The notes below the pieces were generated by a model that was not told the DNA's origin, searched no databases, and saw only the letters and a list, made by a program, of their open reading frames with translations. Of a DNA stretch of 64,000 bases, positions 19,051-30,831 are shown piece after piece. This DNA is from CAWHNT01 sp963830775. GTDB taxonomy: Bacteria; Pseudomonadota; Alphaproteobacteria; Geminicoccales; Geminicoccaceae. Position 1 is the stretch's first letter. The number at the start of each line of letters is the position of its first letter. The translations under genes and the position numbers were made by a program. The stretch spans positions 124,001 to 188,000 of the forward strand of contig CAWHNT010000032.1 in the NCBI GenBank assembly GCA_963830775.1, written 5' to 3'.

Positions 19051-20067
19051 ATGACGACCACGGAGACGGCACCGGCACCACCAGCGGCGATGCCATCGGG
19101 CGGCCAGGGCCTGTCGGCACGGGCCGTGCAGATGCGCAGCATCATCCAGGCGATCGGGATGCTGCCGGTGCTGATCCTGATCGCGATCGGCTTCCATCTC
19201 GCCACCGGCAAGTTCCTGACCGCCACCAACATCGCGATCGTGGCCCAGCAGGCCTCGGTCAACATCGTGCTGGCCGCCGGCATGACCTTCGTCATCCTGA
19301 CCGGCGGCATCGACCTCGCCGTGGGCTCGGTGCTGGCGATCTCCGCCATCGCCGCCGTCTCGGTGTCGCTGACGTCGTTCTCGCTGCTGGCGATCCCTGC
19401 CGCCCTGGTCGTGGGCCTCTTCTTCGGCTTCCTCAACGGCTCGCTCATCGCCTTCGTCAAGCTGCCGCCCTTCATCGTCACCCTGGGTGCGATGACCGCC
19501 GTGCGCGGCTTCGCCCGCCTTCTCGGCAACGACACCACGGTCTTCAACCCGAAGCTGGGCTTCTCCTGGATCGGCAATGCCCGCCTCTTCGGCATACCGT
19601 GGCTGGTCATCATCGCCCTTCTCGTGATCATCGCCAGCTGGTTCATCCTGCGGCGGACCGTCTTGGGCGTGCGGATCTACGCCGTGGGCGGCAACCCGAA
19701 CGCGGCGCGCCTCTCCGGCATCAAGGTCTGGGCGATCCTGCTCTTCGTCTACTGCATGTCGGGCCTGCTCTCGGGCCTGGGCGGGGTGATGGCGGCCGCC
19801 CGCACCTTCTCCGCCAACGGCGCCCAGCTGGGCCTGGCCTACGAGCTCGATGCCATCGCCGCGGTGATCCTGGGCGGCACCAGCTTCGTGGGCGGCGTCG
19901 GGACCATCTTCGGCACCCTGATCGGTGCCCTGATCATCGCCGTGCTCTCGAACGGCCTGATCCTGATGAATGTCAGCGAGATCTGGCAGTTCATCATCAA
20001 GGGCCTGGTCATCATCGGTGCCGTGGCGCTCGACAAGTACCGGCAGAAGGGCAGTGCCCGCACCTGA
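19051..20067 (+). CDS. Sugar ABC transporter permease, RbsC/FrcC type
   Basis: A 338-residue inner-membrane protein with eight to ten hydrophobic helices and the BPD_transp_2 hallmarks NIVLAAGMTFVILTGGIDLA, VGSVLAISAIAAV, LPPFIVTLGAMTAVRG, VGGNPNAARLSGI and AVILGGTSFVGGVGT. It forms the translocation channel for a pentose or hexose together with the ATPase upstream and the binding protein downstream. The ATG at 19051 follows GGAGGGAAGA. The N-terminal 35 residues are a polar Ala/Pro-rich cytoplasmic extension. Confidence 0.92.
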   Translation: MTTTETAPAPPAAMPSGGQGLSARAVQMRSIIQAIGMLPVLILIAIGFHLATGKFLTATNIAIVAQQASVNIVLAAGMTFVILTGGIDLAVGSVLAISAIAAVSVSLTSFSLLAIPAALVVGLFFGFLNGSLIAFVKLPPFIVTLGAMTAVRGFARLLGNDTTVFNPKLGFSWIGNARLFGIPWLVIIALLVIIASWFILRRTVLGVRIYAVGGNPNAARLSGIKVWAILLFVYCMSGLLSGLGGVMAAARTFSANGAQLGLAYELDAIAAVILGGTSFVGGVGTIFGTLIGALIIAVLSNGLILMNVSEIWQFIIKGLVIIGAVALDKYRQKGSART

Positions 20068-20106
20068 CGTGAACTTGCAAACGAACCCAAGAGGGAGACT
20101 GAACCA

Positions 20107-21039
20107 GTGCTGATCAGAACCATGCTGCTCGGAGCCGCCGCCACCCTTGCGCTTGCCGCACCCGCCGGTGCCAAGGACCTCAAGGGCGTGGGCATCACCG
20201 TCGGCAATCTCGGCAACCCGTTCTTCGTCCAGGTGGTGAAGGGGGCCGAGGCCAAGGCCAAGGAGATCGGCGGCGACGGGGTCACGGTGACCGCGGTCTC
20301 GGCCGACTACGACCTCGCCAAGCAGTTCACCCAGTTCGACAACTTCATCGCGTCGGGCGTCGACATGATCGTGGTCAACGCCTCGGATCCGGAGGCCATC
20401 CAGCCCGCGATCCAGCGGGCGAAGGACGCCGGCATCGTGGTCGTGGCCGTCGACGTGAGCGCTGCGGGTGCCGACGCCACCGTGCAGACCAACAATGTCG
20501 AGGCCGGGCAGAAGGCCTGCGAGTACCTGTCCCAGAAGCTGGGCGGGAAGGGCAATGTCGCGATCATGAACGGCCCGCCGGTCTCGGCCGTGATCGACCG
20601 CGTGAACGGCTGCAAGGAGGTGCTGGCGAAGTCACCCGACATCACCGTCGTCTCCGACACCCAGAACGGCAAGGGCTCCCGCGAGGGCGGCCTCGAGGTG
20701 ATGATCGGCCTGCTGACCGCCACCCCGGACCTTGCCGGGGTCTTCACCATCAACGACCCGCAGGCGATCGGCGCCGACCTGGCGGCCAAGCAGCTGGGCC
20801 GCACCGACCTCGTCATCACCTCGGTGGATGGTGCGCCGGACATCGAGGATGCGCTCAAGAGCGAGACGCTGATCCAGGCCTCCTCGGCCCAGGATCCGTT
20901 CAAGATGGCGCAGATGGCGGTCGAGATCGGCAACGAGATCCTGCAGGGCAAGACCCCGGCCCAGCAGGTGACCCTGATCCCGGCCGACCTCATCACCCGG
21001 GACAATGTCGGCAGCTACAAGGGCTGGACCTCGAAGTAA
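20107..21039 (+). CDS. Periplasmic sugar-binding protein, RbsB/FrcB type
   Basis: A 310-residue exported protein with signal peptide LLGAAATLALAAPAGAK (cleaved near residue 22). The two-lobed periplasmic-binding fold is visible in GVGITVGNLGNPFFVQVVKG, FDNFIASGVDMIVVNASDPE and LAGVFTINDPQAIGADLAAK. Fructose is the best substrate guess because the gene order (ROK regulator, ATPase, permease, binding protein, kinase) resembles the rhizobial frc locus; ribose or another sugar remains possible. The start is GTG with GGGAG upstream. A strong hairpin follows the gene. Confidence 0.88.
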   Translation: MLIRTMLLGAAATLALAAPAGAKDLKGVGITVGNLGNPFFVQVVKGAEAKAKEIGGDGVTVTAVSADYDLAKQFTQFDNFIASGVDMIVVNASDPEAIQPAIQRAKDAGIVVVAVDVSAAGADATVQTNNVEAGQKACEYLSQKLGGKGNVAIMNGPPVSAVIDRVNGCKEVLAKSPDITVVSDTQNGKGSREGGLEVMIGLLTATPDLAGVFTINDPQAIGADLAAKQLGRTDLVITSVDGAPDIEDALKSETLIQASSAQDPFKMAQMAVEIGNEILQGKTPAQQVTLIPADLITRDNVGSYKGWTSK

Positions 21040-21086
21040 GCCGGACAGGCGGCCGGCTTTGCCTCCCTGGCCGGCGCCTCGACTGG

Positions 21087-21112
21087 GCCTGGGGACCGCG
21101 AGGTTCCCAGGC
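21087..21112 (+). promoter_or_regulatory. Intercistronic hairpin after the binding-protein gene
   Basis: GCCTGGGGACC and GGTTCCCAGGC form an 11-bp stem (one G-T pair) with the tetraloop GCGA. It is followed only by ACCTTTCG, so it is a weak terminator at best. Such hairpins often protect binding-protein mRNA or attenuate transcription into distal genes. Confidence 0.5.
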
Positions 21113-21135
21113 ACCTTTCGCCGAAGAGAACGAAC

Positions 21136-22107
21136 ATGGCTGACGTGGTTTGCTTTGGCGATCTGCTGATCGACTTCGTGCCGACGGTCACCGGCAAGGG
21201 GTTGGCGGATGCGCCGGCCTTCGTGAAGGCACCGGGCGGGGCTGCCGCCAACGTCGCCGTGGGCCTGGCCCGGCTGGGCGTCTCCAGCGCCTTCATGGGC
21301 AAGGTCGGCGAGGACCCGTTCGGCCATTTCCTGGCCGACACGCTGGCGGCCGAGGGTGTGGGCGTGGGTGCGCTCCGCTTCGAGACCGCCGCCCGGACCG
21401 CCCTGGCCTTCGTCTCCCTGCGCGCCGACGGCGAGCGCGAGTTCCTCTTCTACCGCCACCCCAGCGCCGACATGCTGTTCCGGCCCGACGAGGTCGACGA
21501 GAGCGTGATCGCGGCGGCCCGCGCCCTCCACTTCGATTCGATCAGCCTGGCCGCCGAGCAGCCGCGCCAGACGGCGCTGCATGCGGTGAGCCTGGCCCAG
21601 GCGCGGGGCAAGCTCATCTCCTATGACGTGAACCTCCGGCTGCCGCTCTGGGCGGATGCCGGCACTGCCAACCGGGTCATCCGCGAGGGCCTGGCCCGGG
21701 CGGACGTGGTCAAGCTGAGCGACGACGAGCTCGACTTCCTGACCGGCAGCCGCGAGCCCGCCACGCTCCGCCGCACGCTCTGGCACGATTCGCTCCAGCT
21801 CGCCGTGCTGACGATGGGCGGCAAGGGCTGCATCCTGTTCACCGCCCGGGGCGAGTGGCACGTGCCCAGCATCCCGGTCACGGCCGTCGACACCACAGGA
21901 GCCGGCGACGGGTTCGTGGCCGGCCTTCTGGCGGGCCTCCTCGAGCGCAGCGGGCTGCGCGACGACAACTCCCTGGTCGCGATCTGCCGCTTCGCCAACG
22001 CCGTGGGGGCGATCACCACCACCGAGCGTGGCGCCATCCCCTCCCTGCCGACAAGGGGCCGGGTCGAGGCGGCCTTGCGCGAGCACGAGGCAAAGACCGA
22101 AGCATGA
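21136..22107 (+). CDS. PfkB-family sugar kinase, probable fructokinase
   Basis: A 323-residue cytosolic ribokinase-fold kinase. Hallmarks: VVCFGDLLIDFVPT at the N-terminus, the GG switch APGGAAANVAVGLARLG, and the anion hole with catalytic Asp, AVDTTGAGDGFVAGLL. The sequence is closest in style to bacterial and plant fructokinases (KAPGGAAANVA, DVNLRLPLW). It would phosphorylate the sugar imported by the adjacent ABC system to fructose-6-phosphate, which pgi and zwf of the same cluster then use. Its stop overlaps the zwf start (ATGA), so the two are translationally coupled. Confidence 0.85.
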   Translation: MADVVCFGDLLIDFVPTVTGKGLADAPAFVKAPGGAAANVAVGLARLGVSSAFMGKVGEDPFGHFLADTLAAEGVGVGALRFETAARTALAFVSLRADGEREFLFYRHPSADMLFRPDEVDESVIAAARALHFDSISLAAEQPRQTALHAVSLAQARGKLISYDVNLRLPLWADAGTANRVIREGLARADVVKLSDDELDFLTGSREPATLRRTLWHDSLQLAVLTMGGKGCILFTARGEWHVPSIPVTAVDTTGAGDGFVAGLLAGLLERSGLRDDNSLVAICRFANAVGAITTTERGAIPSLPTRGRVEAALREHEAKTEA

Positions 22108-23585
22108 CCGCACGCCTCATCCCGGTCGAGCCCTTCGACCTCGTCGTCTTCGGCGGCACGGGCGACCTTGCCATGCGCAAGCTCCTGCCCGGCCTCTACC
22201 ACCGCGACGTCGACGGGCAGATAGCACCCGGCAGCCGGATCATCGGCGTCGCCCGCAGCGAGCTCGACCGCGAGGCCTTCGCACAGCGGGTCGAGGCAGC
22301 GCTCCGGCAGTACGTGGCCGCGGAGGAGCTGCCGCACGACCGGGTCGCGAGCTTCCTGGGCCGGCTCGACTATGTCTACACCGACGTCTCCGGCGATCGC
22401 GGCTGGGACAACCTCGCCCGCCTGCTGCCGGCGGATGACCACCGGGTGCGGGTCTTCTATCTGGCGACCGCGGCGGATCTGTTCGGGCCGGTCTGCCAGA
22501 AGCTGGCGGCGGCCGGCCTCGCCACCGAGCATTCGCGCGTGGTGCTCGAGAAGCCGATCGGGCGCGACCTCGAATCGGCCCGGGCCATCAACACGGCCGT
22601 GGGTGAGATCTTCGACGAGAGCCAGATCTTCCGCATCGACCACTATCTGGGCAAGGAGACCGTCCAGAACCTGATGGCGCTGCGCTTCGCCAACTCGCTC
22701 TTCGAGCCGTTGTGGAACCAGTCCGCCATCGATCACGTCCAGATCACGGTGTCGGAGACCGTGGGCCTGGAGACCCGGGCCGCCTACTACGACAAGTCGG
22801 GTGCGCTCCGGGACATGGTCCAGAACCATATCCTGCAGCTCCTCTGCCTCGTCGCCATGGAGCCGCCCAGCGCTCTCAACGCCCAGGCCGTGCGCGACGA
22901 GAAGATCAAGGTGCTCAGGGCCCTGGTCCCGATCACCGGCCAGGCGGCCTTGCGCATGACCGTGCGCGGCCAGTACCGGGCGGGTGCGATCGACGGGGCG
23001 CCGGTGCGCGGCTATCTCGAGGATCTGGGCGAGGCCAATGGCAGCCGGACCGAGACCTTCGTCGCCATCAAGGCCGAGGTCGCGACCTGGCGCTGGGCCG
23101 GGGTGCCGTTCTACCTGCGCACCGGCAAGCGCCTGGCGGCGCGCCTGTCCGAGATCGCGATCCAGTTCAAGGCGGTGCCGCACTCGGTGTTCGAGCGCTC
23201 GGCCGGCGTGATCGAGCCCAACCGGCTGATCATCCGCCTGCAGCCGGACGAGGGCGTGAAGCTGGTCCTGATGAGCAAGGACCCGGGCCCGGGCGGGATG
23301 CGGCTGCGCCAGACGCCGCTCAACCTCTCCTTCGCCGAGACCTTCAAGATCCGCTACCCCGACGCCTACGAGCGGCTCCTGCTCGACGTGGTGCGCGGCA
23401 ACGCCACTCTCTTCATGCGCAAGGACGAGGTCGAGGCGGCCTGGCGCTGGATCGACCCGATTCTTGCAAGCTGGGCCGATGCGGACAGTGGGCCGCAACC
23501 CTATGCAGCCGGCTCCTGGGGCCCGTCGCAGGCGATCGCCATGGTGGCCCGCGACGACCGGAGCTGGCTCGAGGCCGCGGCCTGA
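22104..23585 (+). CDS. zwf: Glucose-6-phosphate 1-dehydrogenase
   Basis: A 493-residue enzyme oxidising glucose-6-phosphate to 6-phosphogluconolactone. The N-terminal Rossmann motif is VVFGGTGDLAMRKLLPGLY, the active-site block is RIDHYLGKETVQN with the catalytic histidine, and further family segments are VVLEKPIGRDL and VPFYLRTGKRL. It is the committed step into Entner-Doudoroff here. The ATG at 22104 overlaps the kinase stop. No 6-phosphogluconolactonase gene is found next to it, unusual for zwf-edd operons. Confidence 0.95.
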   Translation: MTARLIPVEPFDLVVFGGTGDLAMRKLLPGLYHRDVDGQIAPGSRIIGVARSELDREAFAQRVEAALRQYVAAEELPHDRVASFLGRLDYVYTDVSGDRGWDNLARLLPADDHRVRVFYLATAADLFGPVCQKLAAAGLATEHSRVVLEKPIGRDLESARAINTAVGEIFDESQIFRIDHYLGKETVQNLMALRFANSLFEPLWNQSAIDHVQITVSETVGLETRAAYYDKSGALRDMVQNHILQLLCLVAMEPPSALNAQAVRDEKIKVLRALVPITGQAALRMTVRGQYRAGAIDGAPVRGYLEDLGEANGSRTETFVAIKAEVATWRWAGVPFYLRTGKRLAARLSEIAIQFKAVPHSVFERSAGVIEPNRLIIRLQPDEGVKLVLMSKDPGPGGMRLRQTPLNLSFAETFKIRYPDAYERLLLDVVRGNATLFMRKDEVEAAWRWIDPILASWADADSGPQPYAAGSWGPSQAIAMVARDDRSWLEAAA

Positions 23586-23604
23586 GGAAAAGCGAGGTAC
23601 CGTG

Positions 23605-25437
<1,833 letters not shown>

Positions 25438-25442
25438 GTGCC

Positions 25443-26066
25443 ATGAAGCTGGAAGACATCCTCAAGCTGGCGCCGGTCGTCCCGGTCATCGTGCTGGACG
25501 AGCTGGCCCATGCCGTGCCGCTGGCGAAGGCGCTGGTCGCCGGCGGCGTGCGCGTCCTCGAGATCACGCTGCGCACGGCCGCCGCCATGGACTCGATGCG
25601 GGCGATCATGGCCGAGGTGCCGGACGCCATCGTCGGGGCCGGCACGGTGCTGGGCCCGGCGCAGCTGGCAGAGGTCGAGAAGCTGGGCTGCGCCTTCGCG
25701 GTCAGCCCCGGTGTGACACCCAGCCTGCTCGATGCCGCCAAGGGCTCGTCGGTGCCGCTCCTGCCCGGCAGTGCCACCGCCAGCGAGGTCATGGTCCTGC
25801 TGGAGAATGGCTACCGCTACATGAAGCTGTTCCCGGCCGAGCAGTCGGGCGGGGCGGACTTCCTGGCGGCCCTGGCCTCACCCTTGCCGGAGGCGCGTTT
25901 CTGCCCGACCGGGGGCGTCAACCCCGAGAAGGCCAAGCGTTACCTGTCGCTGCCGAACGTGGTCTGTGTCGGCGGCTCATGGCTGGTGCCCAAGGCGAAG
26001 ATGGCGGCCGGCGACTGGGACGGGATCACTGGCCTGGCCCGTGAGACCCTGGCGCTGAGGGGCTGA
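25443..26066 (+). CDS. eda: KDPG aldolase (2-dehydro-3-deoxy-phosphogluconate aldolase)
   Basis: A 207-residue class I aldolase splitting KDPG into pyruvate and glyceraldehyde-3-phosphate. The TIM-barrel core shows PVVPVIVLDELAHAVPLAKA with VLEITLRT, the general-base region IVGAGTVL and the Schiff-base lysine in YMKLFPAE, then FCPTGGVN and VGGSWLVPK. It lies five bases after edd and one base before pgi, in the same operon. Confidence 0.95.
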   Translation: MKLEDILKLAPVVPVIVLDELAHAVPLAKALVAGGVRVLEITLRTAAAMDSMRAIMAEVPDAIVGAGTVLGPAQLAEVEKLGCAFAVSPGVTPSLLDAAKGSSVPLLPGSATASEVMVLLENGYRYMKLFPAEQSGGADFLAALASPLPEARFCPTGGVNPEKAKRYLSLPNVVCVGGSWLVPKAKMAAGDWDGITGLARETLALRG

Positions 26067-26067
26067 G

Positions 26068-27715
26068 ATGACGGCACTCACCTCCTCGCCCGCCTGGAAG
26101 GATCTCGCCCGCCACGCGGAGAGCATGCGCGGCGTCCACCTGCGGGAGCTGTTCCAGGACGATCCCAAACGGTTCGAGCGCTTCTCGCTGACCGAGGACG
26201 GGTTCCTCCTCGACTACTCGAAGAACCGGATCACGGCCGAGACACTGGATCTGCTGCTGGCGCTGGGCCGCGAGGCCGATGTCGAGGGCTGGCGGGACAG
26301 GATGTTCGCCGGCGAGAAGATCAACATCACCGAGGACCGTGCGGTCCTGCACGTGGCCCTGCGCAACCGCTCCAACCGGCCGGTCATGGTCGACGGTGCG
26401 GACGTGATGCCGGACGTCAACGCCGTGCTGGGGCGGATGCGCGAGTTCACCGAGCGCGTGCGCAGCGGGGAGTGGAAGGGGGCCACGGGCGAGCGGATCA
26501 CCGACATCGTCAATATCGGGATCGGCGGCTCGGACCTCGGGCCGGTGATGATCTGCGAGGCGCTCAGGCCCTACCAGCGCGCCGATCTCAGGCCGCACTT
26601 CGTGTCGAACGTCGACGGCGCGCACCTTGTCGATACGCTGGCCGGGCTCGACCCGGCGCGCACACTGTTCATCGTCGCCTCCAAGACCTTCACCACCCAG
26701 GAGACGATGACCAACGCGGGCTCGGCCCGGGCCTGGCTGATCGAGCGGCTGGGCAGTGCGGAGGCGGTGGCCAAGCACTTCGTCGCCGTCTCGACCAACG
26801 CCAAGGCGGTCTCCGCCTTCGGCATCGACACCGCCAACATGTTCGGCTTCTGGGACTGGGTCGGCGGCCGCTACTCGCTCTGGTCGGCGATCGGCCTGCC
26901 CATTGCACTCGCCGTCGGCATGGACCGGTTCGAGGAGCTGCTGGCCGGTGCGCATGCCATGGACGAGCATTTCCGCACCGCGCCGCTCGAGCGGAACATG
27001 CCGGCGCTGCTGGGCCTGATCGGCGTCTGGTACCGCAACTTCCTGGGCGCCACGAGCCACGCCGTCCTGCCCTACGACCAGCATCTCCTGCGCCTCGCCG
27101 CCTACCTCCAGCAGGGCGACATGGAGAGCAACGGCAAGTTCGTCCGTCGCGACGGACAGCGGGTCGACTATGCCACCGGGCCGATCATCTGGGGCGAGCC
27201 TGGGACCAACGGGCAGCACGCCTTCTACCAGCTCATCCACCAGGGCACGGAGCTGATCCCGGCCGACTTCATCGCCGCGGCGCAGAGCCAGACGCCGCTC
27301 GGCGACCATCACGACAAGCTGCTGGCCAACTTCCTGGCCCAGCCCGAGGCGCTGGCCTTCGGCAAGACCGCCGAGGAGGCGCGGGCGGAGCTCCAGGGCC
27401 AGGGGATGAGCGGGGCGGCGCTGGAGGCGCTGGTCCCGCACAAGGTGTTCGAGGGCAACCGGCCCACCAACGCGATCCTCTATCGCCGCCTCGACCCGCA
27501 CACGCTGGGGAGGCTGGTGGCGCTCTACGAGCACAAGATCTTCACCCAGGGGATCGTCTGGCAGATCAACAGCTACGACCAGTGGGGCGTGGAGCTGGGC
27601 AAGCAGCTGGCGGGCCGCATCCTGCCGGAGCTGGCGGGGCCGGCGCCGGTGAGCACGCCACGACAGCTCGACCAACGGGCTGATCAACCGGATCAAGGAG
27701 TGGCGTCAGGGATGA
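26068..27715 (+). CDS. pgi: Glucose-6-phosphate isomerase (one frameshift near the 3' end)
   Basis: A 548-residue isomerase interconverting fructose-6-phosphate and glucose-6-phosphate. Signatures: NIGIGGSDLGPVMICEAL, the PGI motif FGFWDWVGGRYSLWSAIG, and QINSYDQWGVELGKQLA. One surplus C near 27659 sends the frame into an unrelated tail that runs into the next gene; without it the conserved C-terminus VSTHDSSTNGLINRIKEWRQ appears and ends at the TGA 27713-27715. In this cluster it feeds fructose-derived phosphate back to zwf, which is why a fructose substrate makes sense. Confidence 0.94.
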
Positions 27716-27734
27716 CCGCCGCGGGGAGCCTGCC

Positions 27735-29365
27735 ATGATGGACGCGGCCCAGCTGCGGGCACTCTTCCCGCTGGAGCAGGAGATCCCGGCCGAGCACCGG
27801 CTCCTGGGGCCGATCCATCAGCGCAGCTACCTCCTCGACGGCGAGCTCCGCCCCTGGACGGGCAAGGTCCACACCGTGCTCTCGGCGGTCTGCGTCCGCG
27901 ATGCCGATGGGGAGCTGAGGCAGGTCGAGCTCGGCAGCCATCCCGAGACCGACGAGGCGCAGGCCGATGCGGCGCTGGCGGCGGCCGTGGCGGCCTACGA
28001 CAATGGCCGGGGCCAGTGGCCCACCATGCAGGTGGCGCAGCGCATCGCCTGCATGCAGGACTTCGCCAGGCAGATGCAGGCGCGGCGGCAGGAGGTCGTG
28101 CGCCTGATCATGTGGGAGATCGGCAAGAGCCTTGCCAACTCGGAGAAGGAGTTCGACCGCACGGTCGACTATATCCGCGCCACCATCGAGGCCCTGAAGG
28201 AGCAGGACAACAGCAACTCGCGCTTCACGGTGGTCGAGGGCACGATCGGCCAGATCCGGCGCACGCCGCTCGGGCGTCGTGCTGTGCATGGGGCCCTACA
28301 ACTACCCGCTGAACGAGACCTTCGCGACCCTGATCCCGGCGCTGATCATGGGCAACACCATGGTCTTCAAGCCGCCGCGGCACGGGGTGCTGCTGTTCTA
28401 TCCCTTGCTGGAGGCGTTCCGCAGCGCCTTTCCCAAGGGGGTGATCAACACCGTCTACGGCCGCGGCTCGGTCGTGGTCCCCCGCCTCCTGGGCTCGGGC
28501 AAGATCAACGTCCTGACCCTGATCGGATCCAGCAAGGTGGCCGACCACCTGAAGAAGCTGCCGCCCAAGGCGCACCGGCTGCGCGCGATCCTGGGGCTCG
28601 ACGCCAAGAACGCGGCCATCGTCCTGCCCGATGCCGACATCGAGCTCGCGGTGAAGGAGTGCCTCCTGGGCTCGCTCTCCTTCAACGGCCAGCGCTGCAC
28701 CGCGCTCAAGATGCTGCTGGTCCACCAGTCGGTGGCCGAGCCCTTCCTGCGCCGGTTCTGCGAGGAGCTGGCCAAGGTCAAGATCGGCATGCCGTGGGAG
28801 AAGGGGGTGTCGATCACGCCCCTGCCCGAGCCCGCCAAGGCGGCCTCGATGGCGGAGATGGTCGAGGACGCGGTCGAGCCAGGGTGCGCGGGTGGTCAAC
28901 GAGGGCGGCGGTGCCACGGCGGGCACGCTGTTCTACCCGGCCGTGGTCTACCCGGTGCGCGAGGGGATGCGGCTCTACCGCGAGGAGCAGTTCGGGCCGG
29001 TGGTGCCGGTGATGCCGTTCGAGGATCTGGAGACGGCGCTCGACTACGTCATCACCTCCGAGCACGGCCAGCAGGTCAGCGTCTTCAGCTCCAACCCGGA
29101 CCGGATCGGCAGCCTGGTCGATCCCCTGGTGAACCAGGTCTGCCGGGTGAACATCAACTGCCAGTGCCAGCGCGGTCCCGACGTGTTCCCCTTCACCGGC
29201 CGCAAGGATTCGGCCGAAGGCACGCTGTCGGTCACCGACGCGCTCCGCTCGTTCTCCATCCGCTCGATGATCGCCGCCAAGCAGACCGACGAGAGCAAAC
29301 GCCTGCTCGACACGATCGTCCAGCACCACAAGTCGAACTTCATCAACACCGGGTACATCTTCTGA
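27735..29365 (+). CDS. gapN: GapN-like non-phosphorylating glyceraldehyde-3-phosphate dehydrogenase (two frameshifts)
   Basis: A 542-residue aldehyde dehydrogenase after removal of surplus bases near 28273 and 28880. The catalytic cysteine is in SFNGQRCTALK, a GapN-like form; the N-terminal part (DGELRPWTGK), LCMGPYNYPLNETFATLIPA and the C-terminal PDVFPFTGRKDSAEGT also agree with the GAPN branch. It should oxidise glyceraldehyde-3-phosphate straight to 3-phosphoglycerate with NADP, bypassing phosphoglycerate kinase. The usual general-base motif ELGG reads LGLDAKN here; whether the subfamily shares this I cannot verify. Operon position between pgi and pyk-gpmA strongly supports the glycolytic role over a generic ALDH. 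Confidence 0.82.
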
Positions 29366-29400
29366 CCGATGTCTTGACCGGTTCAACGGAGGAGGAGGGA

Positions 29401-30820
29401 ATGCCCCGTCAGAACAGGGCCAAGATCGTGGCCACGCTGGGGCCGGCAAGCTCCACGCGCGAGATGATCGCTGCGCTTGCCGAGGCCGGGGCCGACGTGT
29501 TCCGCCTCAACTTCAGCCACGGCAGCCACGAGGAGCATCGCCAGCGCTACGACATCATTCGTGCGCTGGAACAGGAGAACGGCCTGCCGATCGGCATCCT
29601 GGCCGACCTGCAGGGGCCCAAGCTCCGGGTGGGCAGGATGGCCGCAGGCCCGTTCGAGCTGCGCGAGGGTGAGCGGCTCCGCTTCGACATGGACGATGCG
29701 CCCGGGCACGCCCGAGCGGGTCCCGCTTCCCCATCCGGAAGTGTTCGCCGCCCTCTCGCCCGGCGTCCAGCTCCTCATCGACGACGGCAAGATCCGGCTC
29801 GAGGTCGAGAAGGCCGACAAGAGCACGGCCACGGCCCGCGTGATCGTCGGCGGCAAGCTCTCGGAGCGCAAGGGCGTCAGCGTCGTGGGCGCCGTCCTCC
29901 CGGTCTCGGCCCTGACGCCCAAGGACCGCACCGACCTGGATTTCGCGCTCTCCCTCGGTGTCGACTGGGTGGCCCTCTCCTTCGTCCAGCGCCCGGAGGA
30001 CATGGACGAGGTCAGGGCCATCGTGCAGGGCCGGGCCGGCGTGCTGGCGAAGCTGGAGAAGCCGGCCGCCATCGAGCAGCTGGAGGCGATCGTCGCCCGC
30101 TCGGACGCGGTGATGGTGGCGCGTGGCGATCTCGGCGTGGAGATGGCGCCCGAGCGCGTGCCCACGATCCAGCGCCTGATCCTGCGCACGGCACGGGCGG
30201 CCGGAAAGCCCGTGATCGTCGCCACCCAGATGCTCGAAAGCATGATCGAGGCCCCGACGCCGACCCGGGCCGAGGCGTCGGACGTGGCGACGGCCGTCTA
30301 CGATGGGGCCGACGCCGTCATGCTCTCGGCCGAGTCCGCGGCCGGCAGGTACCCGGTCGAGGCGGTCCGGATGATGGACCGGATCATCGCCGAGGTGGAG
30401 CAGGACCCCTACTACCGCAAGGCCACCGACGCCGCCCACCCCGAGCCGGAGCCCACGGTGGCCGACGTGATCTGCATGGCACTGCGCCGGTCGGCCTCGA
30501 TGCTGCCGGTCAAGGCCATCGTCACCTACACCACCTCCGGTGCCACTGCCCTGCGGGCCGCGCGCGCCCGGCCCGCGGCCCCGATCCTGAGCCTCAGCCC
30601 CGAGGTGCGCACGGCCCGCCGCCTGTGCCTGGTCTGGGGCATCCATGCCATCCGCACGCCCGAGGCCGACCGGATGTCGGCGATCGTGGAGTTCGCCTGC
30701 GAGACGGCCGCGAGCGAGGGCCTGGCAGGCCCTGGCGAGCTGATCGCGATCGCCGCCGGTGTCCCCTTCGGGGTCGCCGGCACCACCAACCTGCTCAGGC
30801 TCGAGCGGCTGCCAGGATGA
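29401..30820 (+). CDS. pyk: Pyruvate kinase, operon copy (one frameshift)
   Basis: A 472-residue pyruvate kinase converting PEP and ADP to pyruvate and ATP. Key segments: KIVATLGPASSTREM, FRLNFSHGSHEEH, ADLQGPKLRVG, the active-site stretch GVLAKLEKPAAIEQLEAI with catalytic lysine, MVARGDLGVEM, and the C-terminal ATQMLESM and MLSAESAAGRYPVEAV. One surplus G near 29705 shifts the frame between MDDAPG and TPERVPLPHPEVF. The ATG follows GGAGGAGGGA. It is a paralogue of the gene at 43750. Its stop lies 11 bases before gpmA. Confidence 0.94.
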
Positions 30821-30831
30821 GGAAAAAGGGA

